The notes: generated by a model from the sequence alone, not told the origin. 64,000 nucleotides of DNA from Paracoccus denitrificans (GCF_900100045.1 NZ_FNEA01000017.1:51087-115086); one strand, 5' to 3'; shown: positions 1 to 9,258, numbered from the stretch's first letter. Translations and numbers: made by a program.

Positions 1-615
1 ATGGCCGGGGCCTTCCAGCTTTTGCGCTCGAACGACCTGATCTGGTCGCGCATGGTGCATGACTATCTGATGGGCGAGCGGCGGCCGATGATCGACCTGA
101 TGGCCTGGAACGCCGATTCGACGCGCATGCCCTACCGGATGCATGCGGAATACCTGGAGCGGCTTTACCTGGACAACGAACTGGCCGCCGGGCGCTTCAT
201 GGTCGAGGGGCGGCCCGCCGCGATCCAGAACATCCGCGTGCCGATGTTCGTCGTCGGCACAGAACGCGACCATGTTGCGCCCTGGCGCTCGGTCTTCAAG
301 ATCCATTACCTCAGCAATACCGAACTGACCTTCGTGCTGACCAGCGGCGGCCACAATGCCGGCATCGTCAGCGAGCCGGGCCGGCCGCACCGGCGCTATC
401 GCATCGCGCTGCGCGAGGCCGGCGGGCGCTGCCCCGGCCCCGACATCTGGGCCGAGACCGCCGAGGCACGGCCGGGATCGTGGTGGGACGCCTGGACCAA
501 ATGGCTGGCCGCGCATTCCTCGGCCAAGCGCACCCCGCCGCCGGCCATGGGCGCGCGCAAGGCCGGCCATGCGCCGCTGGCCGACGCGCCCGGCACCTAT
601 GTGCTGCAACGCTAG
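1..615 (+). CDS. phaC: Class I poly(3-hydroxyalkanoate) synthase, C-terminal part (cut by window edge)
   Basis: This is the C-terminal third of a PHA synthase, which polymerises hydroxyacyl-CoA into storage polyester at the granule surface. The frame is already open at base 1, so the first ATG is not the true start; about 200 of the usual 580-600 residues are visible. The stretch LIWSRMVHDYLMGERRP and the following NADSTRMPYRMH are typical of the family. The triad Asp lies in ERDHVAPWRS and the His in GGHNAGIVSEPG; the nucleophilic Cys is upstream of the window. The gene ends in TAG, and about 80 bp later a cation ATPase starts on the same strand. I see no terminator between them. Confidence 0.9.
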   Translation: MAGAFQLLRSNDLIWSRMVHDYLMGERRPMIDLMAWNADSTRMPYRMHAEYLERLYLDNELAAGRFMVEGRPAAIQNIRVPMFVVGTERDHVAPWRSVFKIHYLSNTELTFVLTSGGHNAGIVSEPGRPHRRYRIALREAGGRCPGPDIWAETAEARPGSWWDAWTKWLAAHSSAKRTPPPAMGARKAGHAPLADAPGTYVLQR

Positions 616-694
616 GCCAAGACCCCGCGCATTGAACAGCCCGGCGAATATCGCCAAACAGGTCAGGGACAGGTGACTGCCGAAGGAGAGCCCC

Positions 695-3394
695 ATGAAG
701 CCAGCCGAGATCGCCCCGGACGAGGTCGCATGGCACGCCCGCAGCGGCGAGGAGACCTGTTCCGCGCTGGCGACCAGCCTTGACGGGCTTGGCCATGACG
801 AGGCCGCGCGGCGGCTGGAGCGGTTCGGCCCGAACGAGCTGCCCCCCGCCGCCCGCACCCATCCGGTGCTGCGCTTCCTTGCCCAGTTCAACAACGCGCT
901 GATCTATTTCCTGCTTTCGGCGGCGGTGGCGGCCATCGCGCTGGGGCATGTCATCGACGGCGTGGTGATCGTCGTCGTCGTGCTGGTGAACGCCGTCGTC
1001 GGCTTCATCCAGGAAGGCAAGGCCGAACGCGCGCTGGACGCCATCCGCGACATGATCGCCCCCCATGCCGTCGTGGTGCGCGAAGGCGAGCGGCACACGC
1101 TCGACACACGCGAGATCGTGCCCGGCGACATCGTGGTGATCGAGGCCGGCGACAAGGTGCCCGCCGACCTGCGCCTGGTGCGCGCGCGCGGGCTCAGCGC
1201 CGACGAGGCGATCCTGACCGGCGAATCGGTGCCCGCGGAAAAGACCGAAGGCCCGGTCGCGCCGGATGCCGTGCTGGGCGACCGCGCGCCGATCCTGCAT
1301 TCCGGCACGCTGGTCACCACCGGCCAGGGCATCGGCGTCGCGGTGGCGACCGGCCCGCGGACCGAGATCGGCCGCATTTCCGGCATGATCGGCGCCGTGC
1401 AGACCCTGACCACGCCGCTTCTGCGCCAGATCAACGCCTTCGGCACGCGCTTCACCTGGCTCGCCATCGCCACCGCCGCGCTGCTTTTCGTCTTTGCCAC
1501 GCTGATCCGGGGCTATGCCCCGCTCGACGCGTTGATGGTGGTGGTGGCGCTGGCGGTCGGCGTGGTGCCCGAGGGGCTGCCCGCCGTCATCACCATCACC
1601 CTTGCCATCGGCGTGCGCCGCATGGCCGCACGCAATGCCGTGGTGCGGCGCCTGCCCGCGGTCGAGACGCTGGGCGCAACCTCGGTGATCTGCTCGGACA
1701 AGACCGGCACGCTGACCCGCAACGAAATGACCGTGCGCCATCTGGTGACCGCGGCCAGCGTCACCGCGATTTCCGGCACCGGCTACGCTCCCGAGGGGGA
1801 GTTTTCCGGCCCCGACGGCACCGAGCCCGCCCCCGAGGCGGAACGCGAGGCGCTGATCCGCGCCGGGCTTCTGTGCAACGACGCCCTGCTGGTCGAGCAC
1901 GAAGGGCATTGGGCCGTGCTGGGCGATCCGATGGAGGGCGCGCTGGTCGCCGCCGCCGCCAAGGCCGGCCTGCACCCCGAAACCGAGCGCACCTCGTGGA
2001 ACCGGCTGGACGAGATCCCCTTCGACGCACAGCACCGCTTCATGGCGACCCTGCATGACGACCCCCAAGGCGAAAGGCGCATCTTCGTCAAGGGCGCCCC
2101 CGAACGGGTGCTGGCCATGTGCGGAACCCAGGCGGCGGGCGGGACCGCCCTGCCCCTGGACCCCGGCTATTGGCAGGAATGCATCGACGCCTGCGCCGCC
2201 GGGGGCGAGCGCGTGCTGGGCTTTGCCGGCATGGCCGTCGGCCCCGGGGTCGAGCGGCTGGATTTCGACATGGTCGAGGGCGGGCTGACCTTCCTGGGCC
2301 TTGCCGGCTTCATCGATCCGCCCCGCGACGAGGCCATCGCCGCGGTGGCGGAATGCCGCTCGGCCGGGATCGCCATCAAGATGATCACCGGCGACCACAA
2401 GGGCACGGCGGCGGCCATCGCCCGCCAGCTCGACATCGCCGACGATCCCAAGGTGCTGGAGGGTGCGGCGCTGGACGGCATGCCGGACGAAACGCTGCGC
2501 CGCGTGGTCGAGGAGGTCAGCGTCTTTGCCCGCGCCACGCCCGAACACAAGCTGCGCATCGTCAACGCGCTGCAAGCCAACGGCCATATCGTCGCGATGA
2601 CCGGCGACGGGGTGAACGACGCGCCCGCCGTCAAGCAGGCCGATGTCGGCGTCGCCATGGGCCGCAAGGGCACCGAGGCCGCCAAGGAGGCGGCGCAGAT
2701 GGTGCTGCTGGACGACAACTTCGCCTCGATCGTCGCCGCCGTGCATGAGGGCCGCACCGTCTACGACAACATCCGCAAGGTGATCGGCTGGACGCTGCCC
2801 TCGAACGGCGGCGAGGTGCTTTGCGTGATCCTGGCGATCATCCTGGGCGTGACCCTGCCGATGACGCCGGTGCAGATCCTGTGGATCAACATGATCCTGA
2901 CCGTCACGCTGGGGCTGGTCCTGGCCTTCGAGCCGCCCGAGCCCGACGTGATGAACCGCCCGCCGCGCCCGCGCGATGCGCCGATCCTGTCGCGTTTCCT
3001 GGTCTGGCGCATCGGCTTCGTCTCGGTGCTGTTCATGCTGGGGGTCTTTGGCGTCTTCGCCTATGCCGGCATGCGCGGCTATGGGATCGAAGGGGCCCGC
3101 ACCATGGTCGTCAACACGCTGGTGGTGATGGAGATCTTCTATCTGTTCAACGTGCGCTACCTGCACCGCAGCTCGTTCAGCCTGATCGGCGCCATGGGCA
3201 CGCCCGCCGTGCTGGGGGCGATCGCGGTGGTGGTCGCGGCGCAGGTGCTGTTCACCTATGCGCCCTTCATGCACGACCTGTTCGACAGCGCGCCCATCGG
3301 CCTTGCCGACGGGCTGGTGATCGTGGTGGTCGGCGTGGCGCTCATGGCCATCCTCGAGATCGAAAAGACGCTGACGCGCAGATTTGCCCTGTAA
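695..3394 (+). CDS. P2-type cation-transporting ATPase
   Basis: This 899-residue ion pump has the full P-type layout: an N-terminal cation-ATPase domain, an actuator domain with LTGESVPAEK near residue 175, the phosphorylated Asp in SDKTGTLT near 335, and the hinge TGDGVNDAP near 635. PEGLPAV in membrane helix 4 places it with the P2 (Ca/Na/H-type) pumps. Helix 6 reads LWINMILTVTLG, so the Asn of the SERCA site is kept but the Thr-Asp pair that binds calcium is replaced by Leu-Thr. A standard calcium pump is therefore unlikely, and the transported ion cannot be named. The start is set by GAAGGAG about 8 bases before the ATG. Its function next to phaC is unclear. Confidence 0.9.
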   Translation: MKPAEIAPDEVAWHARSGEETCSALATSLDGLGHDEAARRLERFGPNELPPAARTHPVLRFLAQFNNALIYFLLSAAVAAIALGHVIDGVVIVVVVLVNAVVGFIQEGKAERALDAIRDMIAPHAVVVREGERHTLDTREIVPGDIVVIEAGDKVPADLRLVRARGLSADEAILTGESVPAEKTEGPVAPDAVLGDRAPILHSGTLVTTGQGIGVAVATGPRTEIGRISGMIGAVQTLTTPLLRQINAFGTRFTWLAIATAALLFVFATLIRGYAPLDALMVVVALAVGVVPEGLPAVITITLAIGVRRMAARNAVVRRLPAVETLGATSVICSDKTGTLTRNEMTVRHLVTAASVTAISGTGYAPEGEFSGPDGTEPAPEAEREALIRAGLLCNDALLVEHEGHWAVLGDPMEGALVAAAAKAGLHPETERTSWNRLDEIPFDAQHRFMATLHDDPQGERRIFVKGAPERVLAMCGTQAAGGTALPLDPGYWQECIDACAAGGERVLGFAGMAVGPGVERLDFDMVEGGLTFLGLAGFIDPPRDEAIAAVAECRSAGIAIKMITGDHKGTAAAIARQLDIADDPKVLEGAALDGMPDETLRRVVEEVSVFARATPEHKLRIVNALQANGHIVAMTGDGVNDAPAVKQADVGVAMGRKGTEAAKEAAQMVLLDDNFASIVAAVHEGRTVYDNIRKVIGWTLPSNGGEVLCVILAIILGVTLPMTPVQILWINMILTVTLGLVLAFEPPEPDVMNRPPRPRDAPILSRFLVWRIGFVSVLFMLGVFGVFAYAGMRGYGIEGARTMVVNTLVVMEIFYLFNVRYLHRSSFSLIGAMGTPAVLGAIAVVVAAQVLFTYAPFMHDLFDSAPIGLADGLVIVVVGVALMAILEIEKTLTRRFAL

Positions 3395-3416
3395 AGGCGG
3401 CGGCATCCGGCCCGGA

Positions 3417-3445
3417 TTGATTTTGTTCCCTGTATGTTCTATATT
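3417..3445 (+). promoter_or_regulatory. Candidate SOS promoter with LexA-type box
   Basis: TTGATT (3417-3422) and TATATT (3440-3445) form a -35/-10 pair with a 17-base spacer. The spacer holds GTTC (3425-3428), seven bases, then GTTC (3436-3439). The direct repeat GTTC-N7-GTTC is the LexA-binding motif described for alphaproteobacteria such as Rhodobacter and Rhizobium. A repressor bound there would block polymerase. The downstream start codon is 30 bases away with AAGGGAG as ribosome binding site. Confidence 0.6.
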
Positions 3446-3474
3446 GGGACCATGATCCGCAAGGGAGATCCGCC

Positions 3475-3762
3475 ATGGACGCCACCACCTTTGCCCTGCC
3501 GGCCACGCCGCGCCAGATCGCCTATGCCCGCTCGCTTGCCCTGAGGAACCAGACGCTCCTGCCGTGGGAGGTGCAGCAGGATCGCCGCACGCTCAGCGCC
3601 TGGATCGAGGCGCAGGCGCGGATGCGGCCGGCGACGGGGCTGCCCACCTCGAAGCAGGTCGCCTTTGCCGAGCGCATCGCCCGGCTCAAGCGGCGCGCCG
3701 TGCCCGACGAATGCTTCCGCGACCGCCAACTGCTGTCGCGCTGGATCGACAGCAATCGCTGA
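3475..3762 (+). CDS. Small hypothetical protein with internal duplication, possibly SOS-induced
   Basis: This 95-residue protein is of unknown function. It has no signal peptide, no membrane helix and no cysteine cluster. It consists of two copies of a 35-residue unit, residues 11-45 and 58-92, which align without gaps and share about 13 identities. The conserved pattern is T-x-x-Q-[IV]-A-[YF]-A, then P-x-E, D-R, and L-S-x-W-I at the end. Each unit is probably helical and charged. AAGGGAG precedes the ATG at good spacing. The gene stands alone behind a LexA-type promoter, so a part in DNA damage response or genome maintenance is a reasonable but unproven guess. Confidence 0.75.
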   Translation: MDATTFALPATPRQIAYARSLALRNQTLLPWEVQQDRRTLSAWIEAQARMRPATGLPTSKQVAFAERIARLKRRAVPDECFRDRQLLSRWIDSNR

Positions 3763-3771
3763 ACCCCGCGC

Positions 3772-3796
3772 CATGCGGCCCGATCAGGGCCGCATG
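3772..3796. terminator. Hairpin between convergent genes, probable bidirectional terminator
   Basis: A perfect 10-base-pair stem, CATGCGGCCC (3772-3781) with GGGCCGCATG (3787-3796), encloses a five-base loop. It lies where the small plus-strand gene and the long minus-strand operon converge and includes the last codons of the minus-strand gene. There is no clear T-run, so termination in both directions is inferred. Confidence 0.5.
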
Positions 3797-4602
3797 TCCA
3801 GCGCGGCCAACGCGGTCAACTGCGCCCCGGCCGGTTCCGCCAGATCGTCCAGCACCTGGAAATGGTCGCAGCCCGGAACGTGCAACAGCACCGCGCGCTC
3901 ACCCGCCTGTCGGCAGGCTTCGGCATAGTCGTCGGATTGCCGGATCAGTTCCGGCAGTTCCCCGGCACCGACAGCCACCAGCATGGGCGCACCGGGGGCG
4001 ATGATCCGCTGCGGGCTGCAAGCGGCGATCTCGGCCTCGGTCAGTTGCAGCTTGTCGTTCAGCTGGCCAAGGCCGATCGGCTCCAGGTCGAAAAGCCCGC
4101 TGATCGCCAGCACCGAGCCTACGGCGGGGTGGCCCCGATGCATGGCCGCCAGATGCCCGCCGGCGGAATGCCCGGCAAGGCAAAGCCGCCGCCCGGCAAG
4201 CCGGGGCGCGAGATGGTCGAGCAGATGCCCGATCTCGGCCACGATCTGCGTCATCGAAGCCTCGGGCGCCAGCGTGTATTCGGCCAGGATCACGTCATGG
4301 CCGCGCGCCAGGGGACCGGCGGCGCAGAAGGCGAAATCCTCCTTGACGCAGCTCTGCCAATAGCCGCCGTGGATGAAGACGAAGACCGGCGCATCCGGCC
4401 GGCCGCTGGCTAACCAGTCGAAGGTCTGGCGCGCGCCGGGGCCATAGCGCAGATCCCGCCGGCAGTCATGCGCGGCATGGAACGCATCGCTGCGGGCGCG
4501 GAAATCCCGCATCAAGGCCGGGAAATCCGCGATCCTGCCGGTATTGCTGTAGGCCGTGTCCAGTTCCTGCCGGGTCATCCCCCGATAGATCGCCGTCGCC
4601 AT
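3784..4602 (-). CDS. Alpha/beta hydrolase, kynurenine-formamidase-like
   Basis: This 272-residue cytoplasmic hydrolase has the oxyanion motif HGGYW (residues 78-82), the nucleophile elbow GHSAGGH (Ser146) and a late GCDHFQVLDDLA carrying the likely catalytic His. HGGYW with this tail is typical of the esterase/kynurenine formamidase group. Where that group usually has its acid residue, the sequence reads GAGELPELIRQS. It is the last gene of the long minus-strand operon; its ATG follows the livF stop codon with no gap. In an anthranilate operon, hydrolysis of an N-acyl or N-formyl aromatic amine feeding anthranilate would fit, but an ordinary esterase is also possible. Confidence 0.8.
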   Translation of the reverse strand: MATAIYRGMTRQELDTAYSNTGRIADFPALMRDFRARSDAFHAAHDCRRDLRYGPGARQTFDWLASGRPDAPVFVFIHGGYWQSCVKEDFAFCAAGPLARGHDVILAEYTLAPEASMTQIVAEIGHLLDHLAPRLAGRRLCLAGHSAGGHLAAMHRGHPAVGSVLAISGLFDLEPIGLGQLNDKLQLTEAEIAACSPQRIIAPGAPMLVAVGAGELPELIRQSDDYAEACRQAGERAVLLHVPGCDHFQVLDDLAEPAGAQLTALAALDMRP

Positions 4603-5288
<686 letters not shown>

Positions 5289-5292
<4 letters not shown>

Positions 5293-6053
5293 GCGTCCTC
5301 TCCCAGATAGGAACGCCGCACCTCGGGATTGGCGCGGATCTCGGCCACGCTGCCGGTGGCGATGATGCGGCCATAGACCAGCACCGAGATGCGGTCGGCC
5401 AGCGCAAAGACCGCGTCCATGTCGTGCTCGACCAGCAGGATCGGCGCCTCGTTGCGCAGTTCGGCCAGGATGCCGGTCAGCTGCCGCCCGCCCTCCAGCC
5501 CCATGCCGGCCATGGGCTCGTCCAGCAGGAAGGCGCGCGGGCGCAGGGCCAGCGCCATGGCGATCTCCAGCTTGCGGCGCTCGCCATGCGAAAGCGTCGC
5601 GGCGGGGACCAGATGCCGCCCGGCAAGGCCCGCCTGCTCGATATGGAACAGGGCGGGTTCGGTCAGCTTGCGGTCGGCCAGCGCCGGCAGGTGAAAGCGG
5701 AACACCGCGCCGCTGGCCCCGGCCACCGCCAGCATGACGTTTTGCAGCACGGTGAAATCCGGGATCACCGAGGACACCTGGAAGCTGCGCGCCAGCCCCA
5801 GCCGCGCCCGCGCCGCCGCGTCCAGCGTATCGATCACCTGCCCCTCGAAGCGGATGGTGCCGGCGTCGGGCCGGATCTCGCCGACGATCTGCTTGATCAG
5901 CGTGGACTTGCCGGCGCCGTTCGGGCCGATCAGGGCGTGGATCTCGCCCGGGCGCAGGTCCAGGCTGACATCGTCGGTCGCCACCAGCGCGCCAAAGGAC
6001 TTGCGCAGGCCCCGGATCTCCAGGATGGGTTCGTTGAGTTTCGGCTCAGGCAT
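5289..6053 (-). CDS. livG: Branched-chain-amino-acid-type ABC importer, ATPase LivG
   Basis: This 254-residue ATPase pairs with LivF. Walker A is GPNGAGKSTLIKQI, the degenerate signature is LSHGERRKLEIAMAL, and Walker B is FLLDEPMAGM. The extended region after Walker B and the C-terminal SYLGEDA are usual for LivG. The start overlaps the end of livM by eight bases. Gene order livK-H-M-G-F is the standard one for this transporter type. Confidence 0.92.
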
Positions 6054-7038
6054 GGCGGCCCCTCCGCGTGACGATGCCGATCAGCCCGCCCGGCGCGAAC
6101 AGCACGATGGCCAGCAGCAGAAGGCCCAGCAGCGCCTGCCAGTATTCGCTGATGCCGCCCAGGACATGCTCCAGCAGGATGAAAAGCGCGGCGCCGGCGA
6201 CCGGGCCGCAAAGCCGCCCCACACCCCCCAGGATGACGAAGACCATGATTTCGCCCGACATGTGCCAGGACATCATGGCCGGGCTGACGAAACGGTTGAG
6301 GTCGGCGTAAAGCGACCCCGCCAGCCCGACGATCATGCCCGACAGGACAAAGGCCGTCAGCCGGATCGCATAGGGCCGGATGCCGACGGCGACCGTGCGC
6401 TGGCTGTTTTGCCGCGCCGCCTGCAAGGCCAGGCCGAAACGCGACTGCGTGACCACGGCGGTAAAGACCAGCGCGACGGCCAGCAGCGTGGCGCAGATGG
6501 CGAAATACTGGATCGGGGCAAAGGTGTTCAGGCCGGGAAAGGTGTTGCGGACATAGAAGCTCAGCCCGTCCTCGCCGCCATAGCGCGGCCAGCTCATGGC
6601 GAAATAGTAAAGCATCTGCGCGAAGGCCAGCGTCACCATGATGAAATAGACGCCCGAGGTGCGCAGGCTGAGCGCCCCGATGACCAGCGCGGCCAGCCCC
6701 GCCGCCAGCATCGCCATCGGCCAGATGCCCAGCATCTCGTTGCTGCCCATGATGGTAAAGGGCAGGCTGGTGACCGGCATGCCGGTGCTGGCATGGCTGG
6801 CAAGGATCCCGGTGACGTAGCCGCCGATGCCGAAAAAGGCGGCATGGCCGAACGAGATCAGCCCGCCATAGCCCAGCGCCAGGTTCAGCCCCACCCCGGC
6901 AAGGCCGAAGATCGCGGCCTTGGTCGCCAGCGTCACCGTAAAGCCGTTGCCGGCCAGATGCGCACCGATGGCGGTGGCGACCAGCAGGGCAAGGATCGCC
7001 AGGTTGATCGCCGTATCGCGGTTCAATGTCTCTCGCAT
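6046..7038 (-). CDS. livM: Branched-chain-amino-acid-type ABC importer, permease LivM
   Basis: This inner-membrane permease has 330 residues and roughly ten hydrophobic segments. The family motif GLAGVGLNLALGYGGLISFGHAAFFGIGGY is present near residues 50-80 (given here in parts: LNLALGYGGLISFGHAA is the core). The LivG-contact loop lies near QAARQNSQRTVAVGI. The gene starts three bases after the livH stop codon. Confidence 0.92.
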   Translation of the reverse strand: MRETLNRDTAINLAILALLVATAIGAHLAGNGFTVTLATKAAIFGLAGVGLNLALGYGGLISFGHAAFFGIGGYVTGILASHASTGMPVTSLPFTIMGSNEMLGIWPMAMLAAGLAALVIGALSLRTSGVYFIMVTLAFAQMLYYFAMSWPRYGGEDGLSFYVRNTFPGLNTFAPIQYFAICATLLAVALVFTAVVTQSRFGLALQAARQNSQRTVAVGIRPYAIRLTAFVLSGMIVGLAGSLYADLNRFVSPAMMSWHMSGEIMVFVILGGVGRLCGPVAGAALFILLEHVLGGISEYWQALLGLLLLAIVLFAPGGLIGIVTRRGRHA

Positions 7039-7041
7039 CGC

Positions 7042-7953
7042 TCAGCCCCTTGCCCCGAACAACCCCTGCGGCCGCAGGATCAGCACCACGGCCATCAGCA
7101 CATAGATCAGCACCGAGGCCAGCGAGGCGCCGATGGTGTTGGCGCTGGACGCATCCCACACCCGCGACAGCAGCCCCGGCAGCAGCGCCTTGCCCAGCGT
7201 ATCGGTCATGCCGACCAGCAGCGCACCGACAAGCGCGCCCTTGATCGAGCCGATGCCGCCGATCACCACCACCACGAAGGCCAGGATCAGCACCGGCTCG
7301 CCCATGCCGACCTGCACCGACTGGATGGTGCCGACCAGCGCCCCGGCAAGCCCCGCCAGCGCCGCGCCAAGCGCGAAGACGATGGTGTAGAGCCGCGCGA
7401 TGTCGACGCCCAGCGCGCCGATCATCTCGCGATCCGCCTCGCCGGCGCGGATGCGGATGCCCAGCCGCGTGCGGGTGATGAGCCACCACAGCCCCACGGC
7501 CACCGCCGCGCCAAAGCCGATGATGACCAGCCGGAACAGCGGGTAATGCAGCCCGCCCGGCAGCACCACCGCGCCGGAAAGCGCGGCCGGCAGCTTGAGG
7601 TAAAGCGGGAACGAGCCGAACAGCCAGCGCGTGCCCTCGGAGAACACCAGGATCAGCGCGAATGTCGCCAGCACCTGGTCCAGGTGGTCGCGGGCGTAAA
7701 GCCGCCGGATCACCGCGATCTCGACCAGCGCGCCCGCCGCGGCGGCCGCCGCCAGGCTGGCGACCAGCCCCAGCCAGAACGAGCCGGTGGCCGCCGCCAC
7801 CGCCGCGCAGGCGAATGCCCCGGTCATGTAAAGCGAGCCATGCGCAAGGTTGATCAGCCCCATGACGCCAAAGACCAGCGTCAGCCCGGCCGCCATCAGA
7901 AACAGCATCATCCCGTATTGCAGGCCGTTCAGCGCCTGCTCGGCCAGAAGCAT
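7042..7953 (-). CDS. livH: Branched-chain-amino-acid-type ABC importer, permease LivH
   Basis: This inner-membrane permease is 303 residues long when started at MLLAEQALNG. That ATG has GGGAGA about ten bases upstream. An upstream in-frame start would run the protein through the hairpin behind livK and add a non-conserved, arginine-rich tail. The motifs FGVMGLINLAHGSLYM and, near the C-terminus, GGIGSIKGALVGALLVG are typical of LivH. The gap of 63 bases to livK is filled by a stem-loop. Confidence 0.9.
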   Translation of the reverse strand: MLLAEQALNGLQYGMMLFLMAAGLTLVFGVMGLINLAHGSLYMTGAFACAAVAAATGSFWLGLVASLAAAAAAGALVEIAVIRRLYARDHLDQVLATFALILVFSEGTRWLFGSFPLYLKLPAALSGAVVLPGGLHYPLFRLVIIGFGAAVAVGLWWLITRTRLGIRIRAGEADREMIGALGVDIARLYTIVFALGAALAGLAGALVGTIQSVQVGMGEPVLILAFVVVVIGGIGSIKGALVGALLVGMTDTLGKALLPGLLSRVWDASSANTIGASLASVLIYVLMAVVLILRPQGLFGARG

Positions 7954-7983
7954 CACCGCGTTATCTCCCGAATTGCCAGGGTG

Positions 7984-8008
7984 GGACCGGACCCGTCGGG
8001 CCCGGTCC
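7984..8008 (-). other. Stem-loop between livK and livH
   Basis: GGACCGG (7984-7990) pairs with CCGGTCC (8002-8008), and after one A/C mismatch CCC pairs with GGG, giving about ten base pairs around a three-base loop. It begins nine bases past the livK stop. No T-run follows, so partial termination or protection of livK mRNA from 3' decay is more likely than full termination. Confidence 0.55.
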
Positions 8009-8016
8009 GGCATGGG

Positions 8017-9162
8017 TTACATGCTGCACTGCTCGGCATAGGCGTCGCCGTGGTCGGTCATGGCCGGGCCGATGATCTTGTTGGTCAGCACGTCGCCTTC
8101 CTTGACCACCTCGCGGACGTAATAGTCCTGGATCGGGTGCTGGTTCGGGCCAAAGCTGAACTTGCCGCGCACGCTGGGGAAATCCGCCTCGGCCAGCGCG
8201 GCGCGGAAGGCGTCGGCATCGCCCACATCGGCCTTGGCGATGGCGGAAAGCAGCAGGTTCGCCGTGTCATAGGCCTGCGCGGCGTAAAGCGAGGGCAGGC
8301 GACCGTATTCGGCCTGGAAGGTTTCAACGAAGGCCTTGTTGGCCGGGTTGTCCAGGTCCTTGGCCCATTGCGCGGTGTTCTTGACCCCCAGCGCGGCATC
8401 GCCCACGGCGGGCAGGATGTCCTGGCTGAAGCTGAAGGCCGGGCCGATCACCGGCTTGCCGACGCCGGATTCGGCATATTGCTTCATGAAGGCGATGCCC
8501 ATGCCGCCCGGCAGGAAGAAGAACACCGCATCCGCGTCGCTGTTGCGGATCTGTGCGATCTCGCCGGCATAGTCGGTCTGGCCGACCTGGGTATAGACCT
8601 CGCTGACCACCTCGCCCTTGTAATAGCGCTTGAAGCCCGCCAGCGAATCCTGCCCGGCGGGATAGTTCGGCGCCATGATGAAGACCTTGCCGATGCCCGC
8701 ATCCGTGGCATGGGCGCCCGCCGCCTCGTGCAGGTTGTCGTTCTGGTAGGAGACCGAGAAATATTTCGGATTGCAACCCGCCCCGGCCAGTTGCGAGGGC
8801 GCGGCATTGGTCGAAAGATAGAACTTGTCCTGCGCCACCGCCGCCGGCACCACCGCCATGGCGAGGTTCGACCAGACGATGCCGGTCAGCACGTCCACCT
8901 GTTCGGACTGGATCATCTTGTCGGCGATCTGCACGGCGACATCGGGTTTCTGCTGGTCGTCCTCGATCACCAGCTCGACCTCCTTGCCCGCGTCGCCCGC
9001 GTTCTTCAGCGCCAGCAGGAAACCGTCGCGCGTATCGACGCCCAGGCCGGCGCCGCCGCCCGACAGCGTGGTGATCATGCCGACCTTGACGGGTTCGGCC
9101 TGTGCCATTCCGGCCAGGGCCAGAGCGGCGGTGCCGCAGATCAGCAGCCTTTTCAGTTCCAT
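8017..9162 (-). CDS. livK: Periplasmic substrate-binding protein of Liv-type importer
   Basis: This is a 381-residue type I periplasmic binding protein (peripla_BP_6 family). Residues 1-22 form a signal peptide with a KR start, a hydrophobic core and AQA before the cleavage site. The mature protein begins EPVKVGMITTLSGGGAGLG, the usual first strand. Two conserved-type cysteines occur (GAGCNP and the C-terminal EQCSM). AGGGAG lies seven bases before the ATG. Its place directly downstream of an aromatic-acid CoA ligase suggests that it binds the aromatic growth substrate. Confidence 0.9.
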   Translation of the reverse strand: MELKRLLICGTAALALAGMAQAEPVKVGMITTLSGGGAGLGVDTRDGFLLALKNAGDAGKEVELVIEDDQQKPDVAVQIADKMIQSEQVDVLTGIVWSNLAMAVVPAAVAQDKFYLSTNAAPSQLAGAGCNPKYFSVSYQNDNLHEAAGAHATDAGIGKVFIMAPNYPAGQDSLAGFKRYYKGEVVSEVYTQVGQTDYAGEIAQIRNSDADAVFFFLPGGMGIAFMKQYAESGVGKPVIGPAFSFSQDILPAVGDAALGVKNTAQWAKDLDNPANKAFVETFQAEYGRLPSLYAAQAYDTANLLLSAIAKADVGDADAFRAALAEADFPSVRGKFSFGPNQHPIQDYYVREVVKEGDVLTNKIIGPAMTDHGDAYAEQCSM

Positions 9163-9216
9163 GACAAACTCCCTGTGTGAAGCGCGATTGTTCGTCGCAT
9201 GTTTTTATGATGCGGT

Positions 9217-9251
9217 CGCGGGCTGCAACGGATTTCGCGCATCAGCCCGCG
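9217..9251 (-). other. Stem-loop between CoA ligase gene and livK
   Basis: CGCGGGCTG (9217-9225) pairs with CAGCCCGCG (9243-9251), a nine-base-pair stem with a 17-base loop, starting eight bases after the ligase stop codon. No U-run follows. It may lower read-through from the catabolic genes into the importer genes, or separate an internal promoter for livK. Confidence 0.45.
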
Positions 9252-9258
9252 GCCCTGG

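Noticed and set aside
1..3. ATG at base 1 as the start of a 204-residue protein
   Set aside because: The sequence begins in the middle of the PHA synthase catalytic domain, downstream of the nucleophile; the ATG is an internal Met at the window edge.
368..3406. A 1012-codon open frame on the minus strand opposite the cation ATPase gene
   Set aside because: It is the antisense of a clear P-type ATPase, is rich in His, Asp, Gln, Arg and Gly with no family motif, and arises from the G/C-biased third codon positions of the real gene.
5734..9180. An 1148-codon plus-strand open frame across the liv genes
   Set aside because: It runs antisense through four recognisable transporter genes, and its composition (long His/Gln/Arg/Asp-rich stretches) is that of a shadow frame.
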